Positions 5,490 to 5,739 of a DNA stretch of 5,739 nucleotides are shown piece after piece. Position 1 is the first letter of the stretch. Each line of letters begins with the position of its first letter. The translations under genes and the position numbers were made by a program. The notes under the pieces were generated by a model. It did not search any database, was not told the origin of the DNA, and saw only the letters and a program-made list of their open reading frames with translations. Location of the stretch: assembly GCA_036503065.1 (NCBI GenBank), contig DASXXM010000628.1, positions 1 to 5,739 on the forward strand, written 5' to 3'. The DNA comes from DATEPR01 sp036503065. Its GTDB lineage: Bacteria; Actinomycetota; Actinomycetes; Mycobacteriales; Pseudonocardiaceae.

Positions 5490-5512
5490 GCAGGGGCCGT
5501 CACGGCCCCTGC
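5490..5512 (-). terminator. GC-rich hairpin in the rpsB-tsf intergenic region
   Basis: A 10-bp perfect stem (5490-5499 with 5503-5512; CAGGGGCCG against CGGCCCCTG plus an outer G-C) closes a three-base loop. It starts 15 nt after the rpsB stop on the minus strand and is followed by a C/A-rich run, not U. It may attenuate tsf relative to rpsB or protect the rpsB 3' end. Whether it stops RNA polymerase cannot be told from sequence. Confidence 0.5.
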
Positions 5513-5527
5513 GTCACGGACTACCTG

Positions 5528-5739
5528 CTACTCGGCGACCGGGGCGGGCGTGGCCGCGGCCGGCTCGGCGGGGGTGTCGTCGGAGCGGACCAGCAGCTCC
5601 TTCTCCCACTCGGCCAGCGGCTCGTCCGTACCGACACCGGCCTCCGGCTGGTCGTCACCGTCGACGGACGCGGAACGCCCGGCACCCGCGCGGGCCATCA
5701 GCCCGGCCGCGGCGGCCTCGGCCACCACCTTGGTCAGCA
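5528..5739 (-). CDS. rpsB: 30S ribosomal protein S2, C-terminal fragment (5' end beyond window)
   Basis: Only the last 69 complete codons are present, ending at the TAG at 5530-5528. The visible protein begins LTKVVAEAAAAGLMARAG, which matches the final helix of bacterial S2 (typically the VVADA-x-A-x-GL form in actinobacteria). PLAEWEKELL follows, a tail motif common in actinobacterial S2. The protein ends in an Asp/Pro/Ala-rich disordered tail (TPAEPAAATPAPVAE). S2 is a late-assembling 30S protein at the head-body junction, contacting S1 where that is present. The identification also rests on tsf directly downstream, the near-universal rpsB-tsf pair. The promoter and start are outside the window. 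Confidence 0.93.
   Translation of the reverse strand, partial: LTKVVAEAAAAGLMARAGAGRSASVDGDDQPEAGVGTDEPLAEWEKELLVRSDDTPAEPAAATPAPVAE

Noticed and set aside
5435..5503. Extension of EF-Ts by 23 residues to an upstream start
   Set aside because: The residues are unlike EF-Ts N-termini and the start falls inside a GC-rich hairpin; ATG 5434 gives the family's usual beginning.

Overview
The window is high-GC actinobacterial DNA. It holds the conserved translation and nucleotide block rpsB-tsf-pyrH-frr-cdsA on the minus strand, read from the right edge leftwards, followed by an accessory segment at the left. Core genes have about 70% G+C where I counted, GTG starts, GC-rich hairpins without U-tracts, and an alanine/proline-rich tail on S2. 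A methyltransferase directly follows cdsA, which suggests Micromonosporaceae or a relative. That family-level placement is only a guess.

Right to centre (5739 to 2065, minus strand): the C-terminal end of ribosomal protein S2 (rpsB, cut by the window edge), elongation factor Ts (tsf), UMP kinase (pyrH), ribosome recycling factor (frr) and CDP-diglyceride synthase (cdsA). Together they serve 30S assembly, EF-Tu recharging, UTP/CTP supply, ribosome recycling and the CTP-dependent step of phospholipid synthesis. Stem-loops sit in the rpsB-tsf gap (10-bp stem) and the tsf-pyrH gap (12-bp perfect outer stem). A four-unit 15-bp tandem repeat lies in the variable 5' end of cdsA.

Centre-left (2039 to 1305, minus strand): a class I SAM-dependent methyltransferase of unknown substrate, 25 nt after cdsA and probably in the same transcript. 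It faces a plus-strand gene (646-1215) for a small secreted lipoprotein resembling DUF3558-type actinobacterial lipoproteins. A 9-bp-arm inverted repeat lies between them at the methyltransferase 3' end.

Left edge (532 to 1, minus strand): an incomplete reading frame with no stop before the edge, diverging from the lipoprotein gene. Its protein looks like the DNA sulfur-binding domain (SBD) of ScoMcrA-type enzymes that recognise phosphorothioated DNA, followed by the start of another segment. The expected nuclease (HNH) part would lie outside the window. G+C falls to about 57% here and several codons are rare for a high-GC actinomycete, so this is probably an acquired defence gene next to a core operon. 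It is the most interesting item in the window. I see no rRNA, tRNA, CRISPR array or insertion sequence, and no gene-free stretch over about 120 bases.
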